This document shows, in pieces, positions 24,781-36,396 of a stretch of DNA of 64,000 nucleotides. The notes under the pieces were generated by a model. It saw nothing but the letters and a program-made list of their open reading frames with translations, made no database searches and was not told the origin of the DNA. This DNA comes from Artemia franciscana (taxonomy: Eukaryota > Arthropoda > Branchiopoda > Anostraca > Artemiidae), in NCBI RefSeq assembly GCF_032884065.1, contig NC_088868.1:38432867-38496866 (forward strand), given 5' to 3'. The number at the start of each line of letters is the position of its first letter. The first letter of the stretch is position 1. Position numbers and translations under genes: made by a program.

Positions 24781-25399
24781 TACACCATAAGTACCAAGGA
24801 CACCAAAACTGAAATTTGATTCTTTAAATTAGTTAGGTGAAAACTCATGCAACTTATACGGCAAAAGACATTAGGAACAGCAAATAATTCCATTTTTAAC
24901 AAATAAGATATTCAAATTTTTATTAATTTTGGTACACTCACAAGGAAGAATTTCAAAAAAACGAATACGTGCAAGAAATTAACAAAAAATAAGCAATCAA
25001 AATATATACGATCATAGAGCACTCGATAACATAATTTCCCAGATTTCTGGAGCAGGAAGAAAAATAATCATAAATCACTGGCAAAATGAGTAAAAATCCA
25101 ATGATGGAATGAGTAAAACTATTTATAAGCATAGGTTAACCCTAACAACTTGTATTTTAATAATTGCTTAAAAATAGAAAAAAATTACCACTTTATCGAG
25201 GTTTCAGCGACAGGAATTAATTGTGAAGTTTTAATGACTCTAGTTGAATTTTGTAATAGGTTTTCTATGTATTTTCAGTTTCGTGATTCTTTTTATCGGT
25301 AAAAAAAATGAGTTACCTGTTGGGACACCTTTATCCAGGCTATTGTCAAATACATATGTCGAGCACATGGAAAATTGGGCATTAAATTCTTATTTTTAA
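24781..25399. other. no gene recognised
   Basis: AT-rich interval between LINE-3 and the Penelope-like element. It may include 5' parts of either, but I see no conserved motif. Confidence 0.4.
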
Positions 25400-25713
25400 G
25401 ACATGTCTATTGGGGTAACTGTATGGATGGCGTAAGTTTACTTTGGAATTATGGGAAGGCGAACTGCGGGACTTCTTAGATCATCTTAACACTTATGACC
25501 GAGATTTTTAGTTTACCCTAGAAGTTGAAATTGAAAATAAACTATCGTTTTTAAATGTGTTAATTATTCGTAATACTGATAAACTGGATTCTACTATCCA
25601 TCGAAAGCCAACGCAAAACAATAGATAGTTTTATTTTAATTCCAACCACCCCCATAAGTTAAAAGAGCAGTTGTAACTTCACTCATTGATCGTGCTCTAA
25701 ATATTTGCTCCTA

Positions 25714-27478
25714 TCAAACAGTTCGTGGTAACGAACTGTAGTAAGGAGCGACCCGGCTCAATAGTAAACGAAACTCTATAAACGGAATTTTGATGCTAAC
25801 ATATACATCAAAAAAATGGAATTTTCATGCTGATTTTAAATACATAAGTTTCATCAAATTTAATCATTGTCATCAAAAGTTAAGAGCCTGAGAAAATTTG
25901 CCTTATTTTGGAAAATAGGGGGAAACACCCCCTAAAAGTCATAGAATCTTAACGAAAATCACATCATCGCATTCAGAATATCAGAGAACCCTAGAGCAAA
26001 AATTTCAAGCTCCTATCTACAAAAATGTGAAATTTCGTATTTTTTGCCAGAAGACAAATCACGGGTGCGTGTTTATTTGTTTGTTTGGTTTTGTTTTTTT
26101 CCAGAGGTCATCGTATCGACCAAGTAGTCCTAGAATGTCACAAGAGGGCTCATTCTAACGGAAATGAAAAGTTCTAGTGCCCTTTTTAAGTGACCAAAAA
26201 ATTTGGAGGGCACCTAGGCCCCCTCCCACGCTAATTTTTTCTCCAAAGTCAACGGTTCAAAATTTTGAGATAGCCATTTTGTTCCGCATTGTCGAAAACC
26301 ATAATAACACTGTCTTTGGGAATGACCTACTCCCCCACAGTCCCTGGGGGAGGGGCTGCAAGTTACAAACTTCGACCAGTGTTTACATATAATAATGGTT
26401 ATTGGGAAGTGCAGAGACGTTTTCAGGGGATTTTTTGGTTTTGGAGCTGGGGTCGAGGGTAGGGGGCTATGTGGGAGGATCTTTCCTTGGAGAAATATGT
26501 CATGGGGGAACAGAAATTCGATGAAAAGGGCGCAGGATTTTCTAAAATTACTATAAAAAACAATAAGAAAAATAAACATGGAAAAGTTTTTTTCGATTGA
26601 AAGTAAGGAGTAGCATTGAAACTTTAAACGAACAGAGATTATTACGCATATGAGGGGTGCTAAAAATACTTTAGCATAAAGAGCGAGGTATTTAGGATGA
26701 GATAAATACCTCGCTCTATATGCTATAGTTTTTTTAGTAATTTTAACTATTTATTCTTCAGCCTTTCTGATTCAGGGGTCATTCTTAAAGAATTGCGACA
26801 AAACTTACGATTTAGTGTAAAGATTGAGGTATTAACGAGGGTACAAACCCCCTCATATACATCACAAAAATTTAAGAATATAAAAGTTTTAATTCTTAAA
26901 AAAATTAATTCTTAAAAGTTTTTAATTCTTAAGTTACGTATACTTTTTACTAATAAAAACATTCGTTAAAAATTAAAATTTATAGTTGCCTTTTTATGTA
27001 ACCAAAAATTTGCAGGGCAACTAGGCCTCCTTTCCCACCCCTTATTTCTCAAAATCGTCTGATCAAAACTAAGAGAAAGCCATTTAGCCAAAAAAGGAAT
27101 TAATATGCAAATTTCCTTTTAATAATTTATATGTGGAGAGCCAAAATTAAACATGCATTAATTCAAAAACGTTCAGAAATTGAATTAAAAAAAATAGTTT
27201 TTTAACTGAAAGTAAGGAGCGACATTAAAACTTAAAAAACGAACAGAAATTACTCCGTATATGAAATGGGTTATCCCCTCCGCAATCCCTCGCTCTTTAC
27301 GCTTAAGTTTTACTCTTTGCCATCATTCTGCTTTTTAAAACAATTAAAAGCTTTAGCGTAAAGAGCGAGGGATTGTGGAGGGGACAACCCATTTCACATA
27401 CGGAGTAATTTCTGTTCGTTTTAAGTTTTAATGTCGCTCCTTACTTTCAGTTAAAAAAACTAGTTTTTTTTTATTTAA
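25714..27478 (+). mobile_element. family A element, full length (1765 bp), best reference copy
   Basis: It starts TCAAACAGTTCGTGG after A, and ends ATTTAA before T. The head has an 8-bp stem with a 4-base loop (CAGTTCGT, GGTA, ACGAACTG at 25719-25738). AGTAAGGAGCGAC follows at about +26 and returns inverted (GTCGCTCCTTACT) about 40 bases from the end. An internal hairpin surrounds TAGCATAAAGAGCGAGG near 26670-26740, and the last 290 bases form one long palindrome. It is inserted in the Penelope-like element. The ORFs inside (for example 26214-26579 minus) are repeat shadows. Confidence 0.9.
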
Positions 27479-27605
27479 TTTCTATATAAATGCAGAAATA
27501 AATCTTATCAGAGATATTCTTTTTGGTAATGGTTACCCCATTCCTTATGTGAATAAAATACTTAATGACAGACTAAAAAGATATCCTTAAAATCAAAGAT
27601 ATTTT

Positions 27606-28258
27606 GCAATGTGAGGGTACTGATAAGCCCTCAAATATTATTTTTTTGCGTCTATCCCAAAAATTAAAAACAAAATTAAAAATATTTGCATAAGAAAATA
27701 ATCTGAATGTAGTTTTTACTACTACTTTTAAAATGATAAATATCTTGAATTCTGGTAAAGATGAAACCCCAGGTACGAAATGCGATTACCTTGTAGTGTC
27801 GCACCAACGCACCAACGCACCATATTTCGCAAGATATTTCGATATTTCGCAATGTGAGGCTACTGATAAGCCCTCAAATATTATTTTTTTGCGTCTATTT
27901 CAAACAATTAAAAACAAAATTAAAAATATTTGCATAAGAAAATAATCTGAATGTAGTTTTTACTACTACTTTTAAAATGATAAATATCTTGAATTCTGGT
28001 AAAGATGAAACCCCAGGTACGAAATGTGATTACCTTGTAGTGTCGCACCAACGCACCATATTTCGCAAGATATTTCGATATTTCGCAATGTGAGACTACT
28101 GATAAGCCCTCAAATATTATTTTTTTGCGTCTATCCCAAAAATTAAAAACAAAATTAAAAATATTTGCATAAGAAAATAATCTGAATTTAGTTTTTACTA
28201 CTACGTTTAAAATGATAAATTTCTTGAATTCCGGTAAAGATGAAACCCCAGGTACTCG
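27606..28258 (+). repeat. in-element tandem repeat, about 240-bp unit, 2.7 copies
   Basis: GCAATGTGAG marks unit starts at 27606, 27849 and 28085 (243 and 236 bases). Each unit spans the Penelope linker coding region (TGATAAGCCCTCAAAT through GATGAAACCCCAGGTAC) plus a GCACCAACGCACC / ATTTCGCAAGATATTTCG junction. The units are nearly identical, so the expansion is younger than most of the decay. Confidence 0.85.
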
Positions 28259-29039
28259 CCAAAGAGGGGTCTGTCAAATGCTTTTTGAATGTGGATATTA
28301 CTATGTTGACAGGACTCATCATAATCTAGAAAAATGGCTACACCAGCATAAAAAAGACACAGACAAGGCAGTAATTTAAAATAGTTCTAATAACTCCTTT
28401 TATTCTGCCTTAGGTTGGCATTTATTTAATAATCCCTCCCACGCGATACTTGTTGAAAAATCTTCACTCATTAATAAGGATTTCGGGATAAAATAGGAGA
28501 TTCAGGATCCAATCGAAATTAGTCTCAAAAAAAATATTTAAATTTCATTAAATAGGGATTTGGGGGAGTACTCACAAAATTCTTTATACTCAAACTTAAT
28601 TAAAATGAGCAAACAAAATATTTTACTAAACCAATTTATAATAGTATTAAATCAGTTACAAAAAGACCTTTGAGGCAGGCTGCCAGAAACGCAAGGTTAG
28701 CTTTGAAAACTTGCATTATATCATTTTGTTCTGTTTTGTTTGAATGAATTTGTCATCTCACTACATTCTATTTAACAGTCATGTTTAAACTTTGTTGAAG
28801 TAAGGATGCAAGGGTTGTTCTTAAAAAGTTTTTTTTTTAATGTTATTAGTTCTAATTCTCACATTTTAATGTAAGTTTATATGTATGCATATATATTTTC
28901 TTTCTCATGTTGTGGTGACATAGGGCCAAAAAATCCCCTAAACGGATTTCTACTGTCTTAAAAATAATTTCCCTATTGACTTTAGTGTGTGTTTGTTTGT
29001 TATAGAAAGGTAGTGTGGTCTTCATCACTATTTTCGACC

Positions 29040-29530
29040 ATATACATGTGATATCTATAGAAAGGGCTTGAACAATCTGTGCAATTTCAAGACACATCAA
29101 AAATTTCATTCTGGTGTGAACCGTATAAATGCGTTGTTTGTCAGACAAGCTTTTCAGTATCAGGCTATTTGAAGATACACCAAATTTGCATATAGGTGAG
29201 ACACCCTATACGTATGATATCTATAAGAAGAGCTTTTCTTAATCAAACACTTCGAAGCAGCATCAACTAGTAAAAACAGATGTGACGCTGTGTAAATGTA
29301 ATGTCTGTCTGCAAAGTGTTCCTGAATCGGGCACTCTAAAAAAATACTAAAGAGTGCATACAGATGAGCAGCTATGTAAGTGTGATATATGAAAAAAAGC
29401 TTTGCCGATCTGAGCAATTTCAGAACACATCAAGAACTCAATACAGGTGTGGAACTGCTTAAATCCGATGTTTGTTCGAAGAGCTTTTCTGAATCAGACA
29501 ATATGAAGACGCAGTAAAGAGTTCTTTCAA
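29040..29530 (+). pseudogene. decayed C2H2 zinc-finger array
   Basis: Repeating finger-like units at about 84-base spacing: NLCNFKTHQKFHSG near 29062, PYKCVVCQTSFSVSGYLKIHQ in the next frame, TPYTYDIYKKSFS near 29205, LCKCNVCLQSVPESGTLKK near 29286, CKCDI-KKALP near 29377 and SDVCSKSFSESDNMKT near 29465. The pattern of two Cys, Phe, Leu and two His, and HTG-type linkers, marks a Kruppel-type array (DNA-binding transcription factor). Fingers have lost cysteines or histidines and the frame shifts several times, so this is a pseudogene. It could be the remains of a retrocopy; no intron-like break is seen. Confidence 0.6.
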
Positions 29531-29559
29531 AGTTTTATGTACTCTCGAGGGAGCCTTCC

Positions 29560-29740
29560 ACTTCCTGAGTGCCCAGACAAAGCTGTTCTTTTTAAGTGAC
29601 AAAAAAGAATCAAGGGGAACCATCTTTATTAATCTTAAAATTGTACAATCAAAATTTAGAAATAGCCATTTTGTAACACCAAATTTGAGATAGCGAATGG
29701 TCAAGTAAACATGCCTATGGGGCACATTCCTTCTGGCTTT
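29560..29740 (-). repeat. diverged family A/B interior fragment
   Basis: TTTTTAAGTGACAAAA, ATAGCCATTTTGT and TATGGGGCACATTCC echo the family A interior (TTTTTAAGTGACC, ATAGCCATTTTGTT). The order matches but divergence is high. The minus-strand 88-codon ORF over it is chance. Confidence 0.4.
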
Positions 29741-29973
29741 ATATAATGTTTGCTTTCAGTTAAACACTAATCAATTTAACGACAGTGACCGTAGAGAGGC
29801 TTGTTGTTTTTTCCATTCAAATAGTTCTATTTTGCTTTTAAACTATACTTAACTTTAGATTATCTGATGTACCAATTATATTTTTTTCTTATTTTACCCA
29901 TAACTGCTTTATCACATGGGTTATAATGGCGTTCGCTATTTTGGGGCTAGTTTGAGCAACTCTTGAGCAAAGA

Positions 29974-30270
29974 TTAAATAAAAAAAACTAATTTTTTTAG
30001 CTGAAAGTAAGGAGCGACATTAAAACTTAAAACGAACAGAAATTACTCCGTATATGAAATGGGTTGTCCCCTCCGCAATCCCTCGCTCTTTACGCTAAAG
30101 CTTTTAATTGTTTTAAAAAGTAGAATTGTGGCAAAGAGTCAAACTTCAGCGTAAAGAGCGAGGGATTGCGGAGGGGACAACCCATTTCATATACGGAGTA
30201 ATTTCTGTTCGTTTTAAGTTTTAATGTCGCTCCTTACTTTCAGCTAAAAAAATTAGTTTTTTTTATTTAA
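29974..30270. repeat. family A terminal palindrome, cleanest example
   Basis: Arms of about 129 and 126 bases are near-perfect inverse copies (TTAAATAAAAAAAACT at the left, AGTTTTTTTTATTTAA-type at the right; GTAAGGAGCGACATT against AATGTCGCTCCTTAC), around a loop of about 40 bases (TTTTAATTGTTTTAAAAAGT). The single strand would fold into one very long hairpin. Confidence 0.9.
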
Positions 30271-31729
30271 TTTCTGAACGTTTTTGAATTAATGCATGTT
30301 TGGTTTTGGCTCTCCGCACATAAATTATTAAAATGAAACTTGTATATTAATTCTTTTTTTGGCTAAATGGCTTTCTCTTAGTTTTGATCAGACGATTTTG
30401 AGAAACAAGGGGTGGAGAAGGAGGCCTAGTTGCCCTCCAATTTTTCGGTCACTTAAAATGGCAACTAGAACTTTTAATTTTTAATGAACGTTTTTATTAG
30501 TAAGAAATACACGTAGCTTAAGAATTAACTTACATAACAAACTTTCATAACCTTATATTTTTAATATGTATACGAGGGGGTTTTTACCCTCGTTAATACC
30601 TCGCTCTTTACACTAAATCGTAAGTTTTGTCCCAATTCTTTAAGAATGACCCCTGAATCAGAAAGGCCGTAGAATAAATAGTTGAAATTACTAAAAATAC
30701 TTTAGCATAAAGAGCAAGGTATTTATCTCCTCCTAAATACCTCGCTCTTTATACTAAAGTATTTTTAGAACCCCTCATATGCGTAATTATCTCTGTTCGT
30801 TTTAGGTTTCAATGCTACTTCTTCCTTTCATTTGAAAAAACGTTTTCATGTTTATTTTTCATTGTTTTCTTATAGTAGTGCTAGAGAACCCTGCGCCCTT
30901 TTCATTGAATTTTTCTTCCCTCATGACAGATTCCTCCAAGGAAAGATCCTCCAACATAGCCCCCTCTCCTCAGCCCCACCCCCAAACAAAATAAAATCCC
31001 CCTGAAAACGTCTGTACACTTCCCAATAACCATTACTATATGTAAACACTGGTCAAAGTTTGTAACTTGCAGCCCCTCCCCCAGGGATTGTGGGGGAGTA
31101 AGTCATCCCCAAAGACATAGTTATTATGGTTTTCGACTATGCTGAACAAAATGGCTATCTCAAAATTTTGATCCGTTGACTTTGGGAAAAAAATGAGCGT
31201 GGGAGGGGGCCTAGATGCCCTCCAATTTTTTTGGTCACTTAAAAAGGGCACTAGAAATTTTCATTTCCGTTAGAATGAGCCCTCTTGCGACATTCTAGGA
31301 CCACTTGGTCGATACGATGACCCCTGGGGGAAAGAAAAAAAAAAAACAAAAAAAAAAACAAACAAATAAACACGCACCCGTGATTTGTCTTCTGGCAAAA
31401 AATACAAAATTCCACATTTTTGTAGATAGGAGCTTGAAACTTCTATAGTAGGGTTCTCTGATACGCTGAATCTGATGGTGTCATTTTCGTTAAGATCCTA
31501 CGACTTTTAGGGGGTGTTTCTCCCTATTTTCTTAAATAAGGCAAATTTTCTCAGGCTCGTAACTTTTGATGGGTAAGATTAAACTTGATTAAACTTATAT
31601 ATTTAAAATCAGCATTAAAATGCGATTCTTTTGATGGAGCTATTGATATCAAAATTCAATTTTTTAGAGTTTTGGTTACTATTGAGCCGGGTCGCTCCTT
31701 ACTACAGTTCGTTACCACGAACTGTTTGA
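29974..31729 (-). mobile_element. family A element, full length (1756 bp), minus orientation
   Basis: Complete copy with the tail palindrome at the left (29974-30270) and the head TCAAACAGTTCGTGG ending at 31729. On its own strand it is preceded by A and followed by T. Removing it leaves GCAAAGA joined to TTACGCC, an A|T junction with no duplicated bases. Confidence 0.9.
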
Positions 31730-32690
31730 TTACGCCGATGTAGGCCAGTTTTCTATCGAATGTCTGGCAACCTTGCCTCTGGCGGCAATGAAGAAAAAAA
31801 TAGCATTAAGTTTGTAAAGTTTACAACGAGTTTGTAAAGTTTGTAAACTGTAAGTTTGTAAAGTTTATAAGAAGCAGAAGACCTTGACTGAATTTTTGAC
31901 TATTATAAATTTTGAATTTAAAATTGGTAACGTTGATAGTATATGGTTTTTGAAAGGGTATTAGATTAATTGTCAGTTTGAGTGTAGTAGGCCTAGTTTA
32001 ATCAGTATGACAAAGCATGATTGTGAAGATGGGTCAATGTAAAACTCATCTAGAATTTTTTGTTTTTGGTTTTTCTAGGTTGAAGAATAAACAGGAAAAG
32101 GATCCTGGAGTATAGAGAAGAAATTCTGGAAGCTCCATGCAATTAAACCAACAACAAATAATTATAACCTTTACTTCTATACAAGTCCAAGAAGTGTGTA
32201 TACCCTCTTCATAGGTATCTTTTGTATAGTGAAAATAGTCTATTTTGTAGATCAGTACTCTTTGTTCTTTTTGGAAGACACATTGATTTAGCTCCATAAA
32301 GGTGAACTGGTCAGTTTTGTGGGTTAGGCTTAAGGTTGCCTTTCCGGATAGGAAGTAATAGAGCCACCTAGAATTTTTGAAGTTAGTCTTTTTTCCATTT
32401 CCAGTAAACCCTACCTGATTTTCATGTATTATGATTAGAAACAAAAAAAAATTGTCACCTAGATTTTGAAATATAATTACCAACCCCCTTCATTTCTGTG
32501 AAATACTGCTGCTTCACAGACTCCTGAAGTTGTAGACATATCTATCTTATCATTACTGTTAGACACATTTTTATTTTGTTTTATAGGCTAGATTTTTTAT
32601 TAAGAAACATAGGCTAATCAAATTGATGATCTGACATTTAAGTTCCACTAAAATAGGAACTTTAGCTTGTTTGTTATTTGCTTTTATCTT
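31730..32690. other. no gene recognised
   Basis: A small GTTTGTAAAGTTTA-type direct repeat occurs at 31810-31870. A 145-codon minus-strand ORF (32046-32483) has no recognisable domain and a mixed composition; I treat it as chance. Confidence 0.35.
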
Positions 32691-33320
32691 GGTAAAATTC
32701 TAGTTAATTGACTTCTTGCTATCTTGGAAAGGGTCCAGGTTAGGAAAATGAAACTTTCAGGGATGAATCTACAGACTAAAGTATGTCCCAGGAAGGTATT
32801 TTGAAGCAACTACCCCCGCTCCTTCTCCCTCTAGAGGGCTTTGACCTTTGATGACCTTTAAAAATATGTGTGTTATAAAAGTGAAACCTTGCAAAATAGA
32901 TCTTCTGCTTAATTGAAGTAAAACAAAATTGTTTTCAGCTTCAAAATTTAGCTCAATTCCATTTTATAAGGTTTTTAAGATATGCAAATACATTTCTTAA
33001 ATTTTGAAAAAAAAAACATTGATATGGCTCAAAATTCTACTCAAATAACAAGAATTGCATTTTTCAGAACTAAAGGCAGAGAGAAAGCAACCAGTAACTG
33101 AAAATTAAGGTAAAATGTTGTTTTGTCAAAATTTCAATAGGTATAGACCTCTCATGTAGGCAAATTTCAGGGCCCTCTAGAGAGAGAAGGAGTGGAGGTG
33201 GGTAATTCAAAATACCTTCCCGGAACATACTTCAGCCTGTAGACTCATCCCTGAAAGTTTCATTTTCCTAACATAAACCCTTTCCAAGATAGCAAGAAGT
33301 CAATTAACTAGAATTTTACC
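32691..33320. mobile_element. fold-back MITE, about 630 bp
   Basis: It begins GGTAAAATTCTAGTTAATTG and ends with the inverse (CAATTAACTAGAATTTTACC). The arms agree for about 150 bases: GACTTCTTGCTATCTTGG, AAAATGAAACTTTCAGGGAT and CAGGAAGGTATTTTGAA all return inverted near 33160-33320. There is no ORF. No clear target duplication is visible, so the superfamily is unknown. Confidence 0.75.
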
Positions 33321-35972
33321 CTTTGTTATGGGGGGGGGAGGGGGTTCTTATAAAGTTAAGTGGTTTCTTATAAAGTTAAGTTGGATTGTGGTATGGGAGC
33401 TTTATAGTTAAGGGACATAGATTGAGAGGGTTCTATTAACAAGTCCCTATAACTATGGAGACAAAATCATTATCATGACATTCAGGTCTCCCAAGTTGGG
33501 CAGATTCCCTTGGGAATGATCCAGTAGACAATAGGAACTGTACCTGGTACCTTGACTCAAAGACAAACACAATTATTGACAATAATTTTATTTTCTTACT
33601 TCATATACAACTTCAGGTAAAATGACTCCAATGAAAGATAGCAGTATAATGTGCATCAAAGAGTGACTACAAAAAAACTGAATTACACTCCTAACTTTTG
33701 GTTCACCTTATATATCCTGAATCAACCCGGATTTCTAAATTAAGCACTGGGTTGACTGACCTCAGAAATGTTGCGATACAACTCTTCTTTTGATTATACA
33801 ACATATGGCCTAACTTCCTTGCAAAGATTTATTACAACGAGGGTTTTCACCTCCAGTTTATTGACCAGACCAGAAATAGAAATCTGGTTTCTAATTGGCT
33901 TTATTCAAAAGTTTGAATCTAATTTTGGTTGTCTAAAAAGTATCATTTTTTTGCTTGCAGTAAGATTTGTACCAAAGGTAAAAAGTATCATTTTTGGTTT
34001 GCTATAAAACTTGTGCCAAAAGCACAAATCCTATGGAATAATGAATTTACACTTTAAAATCTTTATATGTATAAGAGATTCTTATTTTAAAACCTTCTAA
34101 AGTGAACGAATGAGAGATTTGGTTTTGAGTTCTGAAAGGGGGGAGGGGGGTTGCTGGTCCATATGTTACACTTTATCTCAGCTATCTATCCTAAAAAACC
34201 TATCCTGTGTATATACACATCTGAAAAAGTAATTTTAAGTGAAAAACAAATGTCAGGCAACTTTGCAAAAGGTTAACTTTGGGTATCCCATCTATAAATC
34301 AGATTTTAAATTCTTTATACCACTATATACAGTTGAACACTTACTGAGAATTGCATGCCATTGTGAAATACAGATAGAGAAAAAAGGTGCAATAAGAAAA
34401 GAATACATAGCATGCATGGAATACTTAACAACCAAAATAAATAAAAGAATAATGCTTTCACCAGATAGATGTTGTTTTGGTACCACTCTAAGAATAATCA
34501 TTTTCAAACTTTCAGAATTAATCACTTTACACTATTCACTCTTTTTTGCATAGAAACCCATCCCACAAACCTTACTGATCTAAGATACCTCTTGTAATCC
34601 ACTCACTCTTTATAGCCTCAGACTTGTGGTTTGTTGTTATGGTAATTATGAGAATGAACAGTCTACTAAAATTGTGAAATTAAGAATTTGTAGATGCAGC
34701 TTGTTCCTATTAGTTAGATTATTGTTTTTCCTTCCATTACTATCTACATTATTAGTTCATTTCAAATAATGTTCTTATTTGACATTTGTTTCCATTTTGA
34801 CCCATCTCTTTGCTTCCTGTTGTATAAACAATATAGCCTGAAAGACTATAACAGTTTCATGTAGGTGTTAAGTTTATGCCCTCTTGCTCAAACCAGGGGT
34901 GTACTGACATCACCATTCTTGTCCCTGATTTTTGATGAGTGCAGTGAGCCTTCTATGTAACTTATGACGACTTATACTTACTTACAACATGACTGCCTGT
35001 CCATGGATTATTCTTTATGGTTGATTGTGTATGGCTATGCTGTTTGACCTATGTAGTTGTAAGGCTTCATTTGAGTACTAATCTATATTAATTACTAATG
35101 TAGGAAAACAGTCTTCCTTTTCTCCTTCTGTCTTTTTTTATGTGTTTGTGCTGTTGCATTGATGATTTCTTTTTTCATTATATTGTTTAATTATTTTAGG
35201 GGAGGAGTGGTATTGCTGGGTGCAGGTCATTACTGTCCTTTATTAATCTCTGAAATTACCTTGAGGGATGGTATTTGTAGGGTATTTGATTTTGTAATAT
35301 TTATCTGCTCACTGTGAATGCATTACTCCATCACTTGTCCTTAATATTTCACTTAACTCACATAGCTAGCCAAAGATAAGGAAAGTTAGGTTTTGAGCTA
35401 GGCTTGGTAACATACCATACAATCAGATGAAGATGCAAAGTTCTAGATAAGATGTTAGATTTATTGATAAAACATCTCTGATGCATAAAAAGCCACTTAT
35501 TTTTATGATCTGAAGTAATGTATGAATATGACCATAATAACTATGATTATTATTATATGATAACTTAAAATGATAAAATCCTTGCTAAGTTTGACCACTG
35601 TATTTTAGCTCACGCTTGAATAGTATGGTCTTCAATTGACAATTAAGAAAAATGCAAAAAAGTATGGTTACAAGCTTCAAGTTTTGGTAATTAAGGCACT
35701 CCCTAAAGTATAAAACTCATAAAATATTTTATTTTTTATTTGAGTCTATTGTTACTATCGTAGTATTGACGTGTTTTCACCTCTTAAATTTATCAAAATT
35801 ACTTGAACCAAGTCCAAGTTTTGTTGGTTAAGCTACACTCTGATGCATCTACATAGGGTTTATTTTTATTTTTTTTGAATATTTTTTTATGCTTTCGGAT
35901 GGTCCTGTAATCCTATGATTCATTGTTATATCTATAAATAGAGAAGTAAAGTGACTTATAATTTTGTCTACG

Positions 35973-36012
<40 letters not shown>

Positions 36013-36229
36013 TTTTTTTTTTTTTTTTTTTTTTTAATAGATAGGATTTCCTTCTGGTGCAGGACTTAGGATAACAGAGAATTATAGTATTATTTAGTAT
36101 TGTGTGTGTTCATAACATCCACATCTTTAGGCCCTGTCTCCTTGAATGGTGTCTTCTTTTGTTGTCTGATTATGCATTGGGCTATTTTAGAGAATTTCTC
36201 AAAATGATATTTTTTTTCTTTGATTTTAG
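33321..36229. other. unique-looking AT-rich DNA, possible intron or intergenic
   Basis: No repeat family found elsewhere in the window is recognised, apart from a short TTCTTATAAAGTTAAG duplication at 33348-33385 and the poly-T at 35976. A 104-codon plus ORF (34239-34553) shows no domain. It lies upstream of the candidate exon at 36230. Confidence 0.35.
35976..36035. repeat. 60-base poly-T tract
   Basis: Sixty bases of T with one A (36011). It could be a homopolymer expansion or the reversed poly-A of a retroposed copy lying to its right, but nothing recognisable follows. It lies about 190 bases upstream of the candidate exon acceptor. Confidence 0.8.
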
Positions 36230-36396
36230 AATTTGAAGGAAAATGGCAACTGAAAATGTTAGTTCATTTGAGCCAACTTCAGCTTTGTCACCAAAATTTG
36301 AAGATGTTTCTATGGTCTTTCCCTCCTGTATTTCTACACAGGTGAAGGTAGATCCTGATTTTAATGAAACTAACATAGTCAATGGCAATAATGAAG
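36230..36396 (+). CDS. candidate host coding exon (paralogue of 44398-44559)
   Basis: Acceptor (TTTCTTTGATTTTAG) before 36230, ATG at 36243, donor GAAG then GTATGTTT at 36397. From ATG it reads MATENVSSFEPTSALSP and ends KVDPDFNETNIVNGNNEG, acidic and Ser/Thr-rich with no domain I can name. In the ATG frame a TGA lies just upstream inside the exon, so this would be a first coding exon with 13 untranslated bases. The last 61 bases align with those of the exon at 44398 (about 70 percent identity), with the same donor phase. The protein pattern resembles the linker region before zinc-finger arrays in arthropod C2H2 genes, which is only a guess. Confidence 0.5.

Larger units (their letters stand above)
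25400..28650 (+). mobile_element. Penelope-like element remnant (RT end plus GIY-YIG endonuclease)
   Basis: The RT C-terminal part reads LRDFLDHLNTYDRDF, ENKLSFLNVLI, TIHRKPTQNN, FNSNHPHKLK and LIDRALNICS (25450-25712). After the family A insertion it continues with INLIRDILFGNGYPI and VNKILNDRL (27490-27585), the DKPSNIIFLRL..NNLNVVFTTTFKM linker, and a GIY-YIG-type domain (QMLFECGYYYVDRT, LHQHKKDTDKA at 28270-28380, YSALGWHLFNNPSHAIL near 28400, SSLINKDFGI). The HRKPT and RA..IC motifs and the C-terminal GIY-YIG nuclease are diagnostic of Penelope-like elements, which prime reverse transcription at nicked DNA. The 5' RT part is absent, and stops and shifts make it inactive. Confidence 0.8.

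Noticed and set aside
26214..26579. 121-codon minus-strand ORF and similar ORFs at 3080, 20827, 31036, 45576, 47305, 55773 and 56915
   Set aside because: They are the same family A interior read in various frames and strands; no frame stays open across copies, so there is no conserved protein.
27606..28258. CRISPR-like or satellite array
   Set aside because: Units are about 240 bases, contiguous without spacers, and encode the Penelope linker; this is an internal duplication.
32046..32483. 145-codon minus-strand ORF
   Set aside because: No domain, no splice or start context of note, odd mix of residues, and AT-rich DNA of this size can give one such frame by chance.
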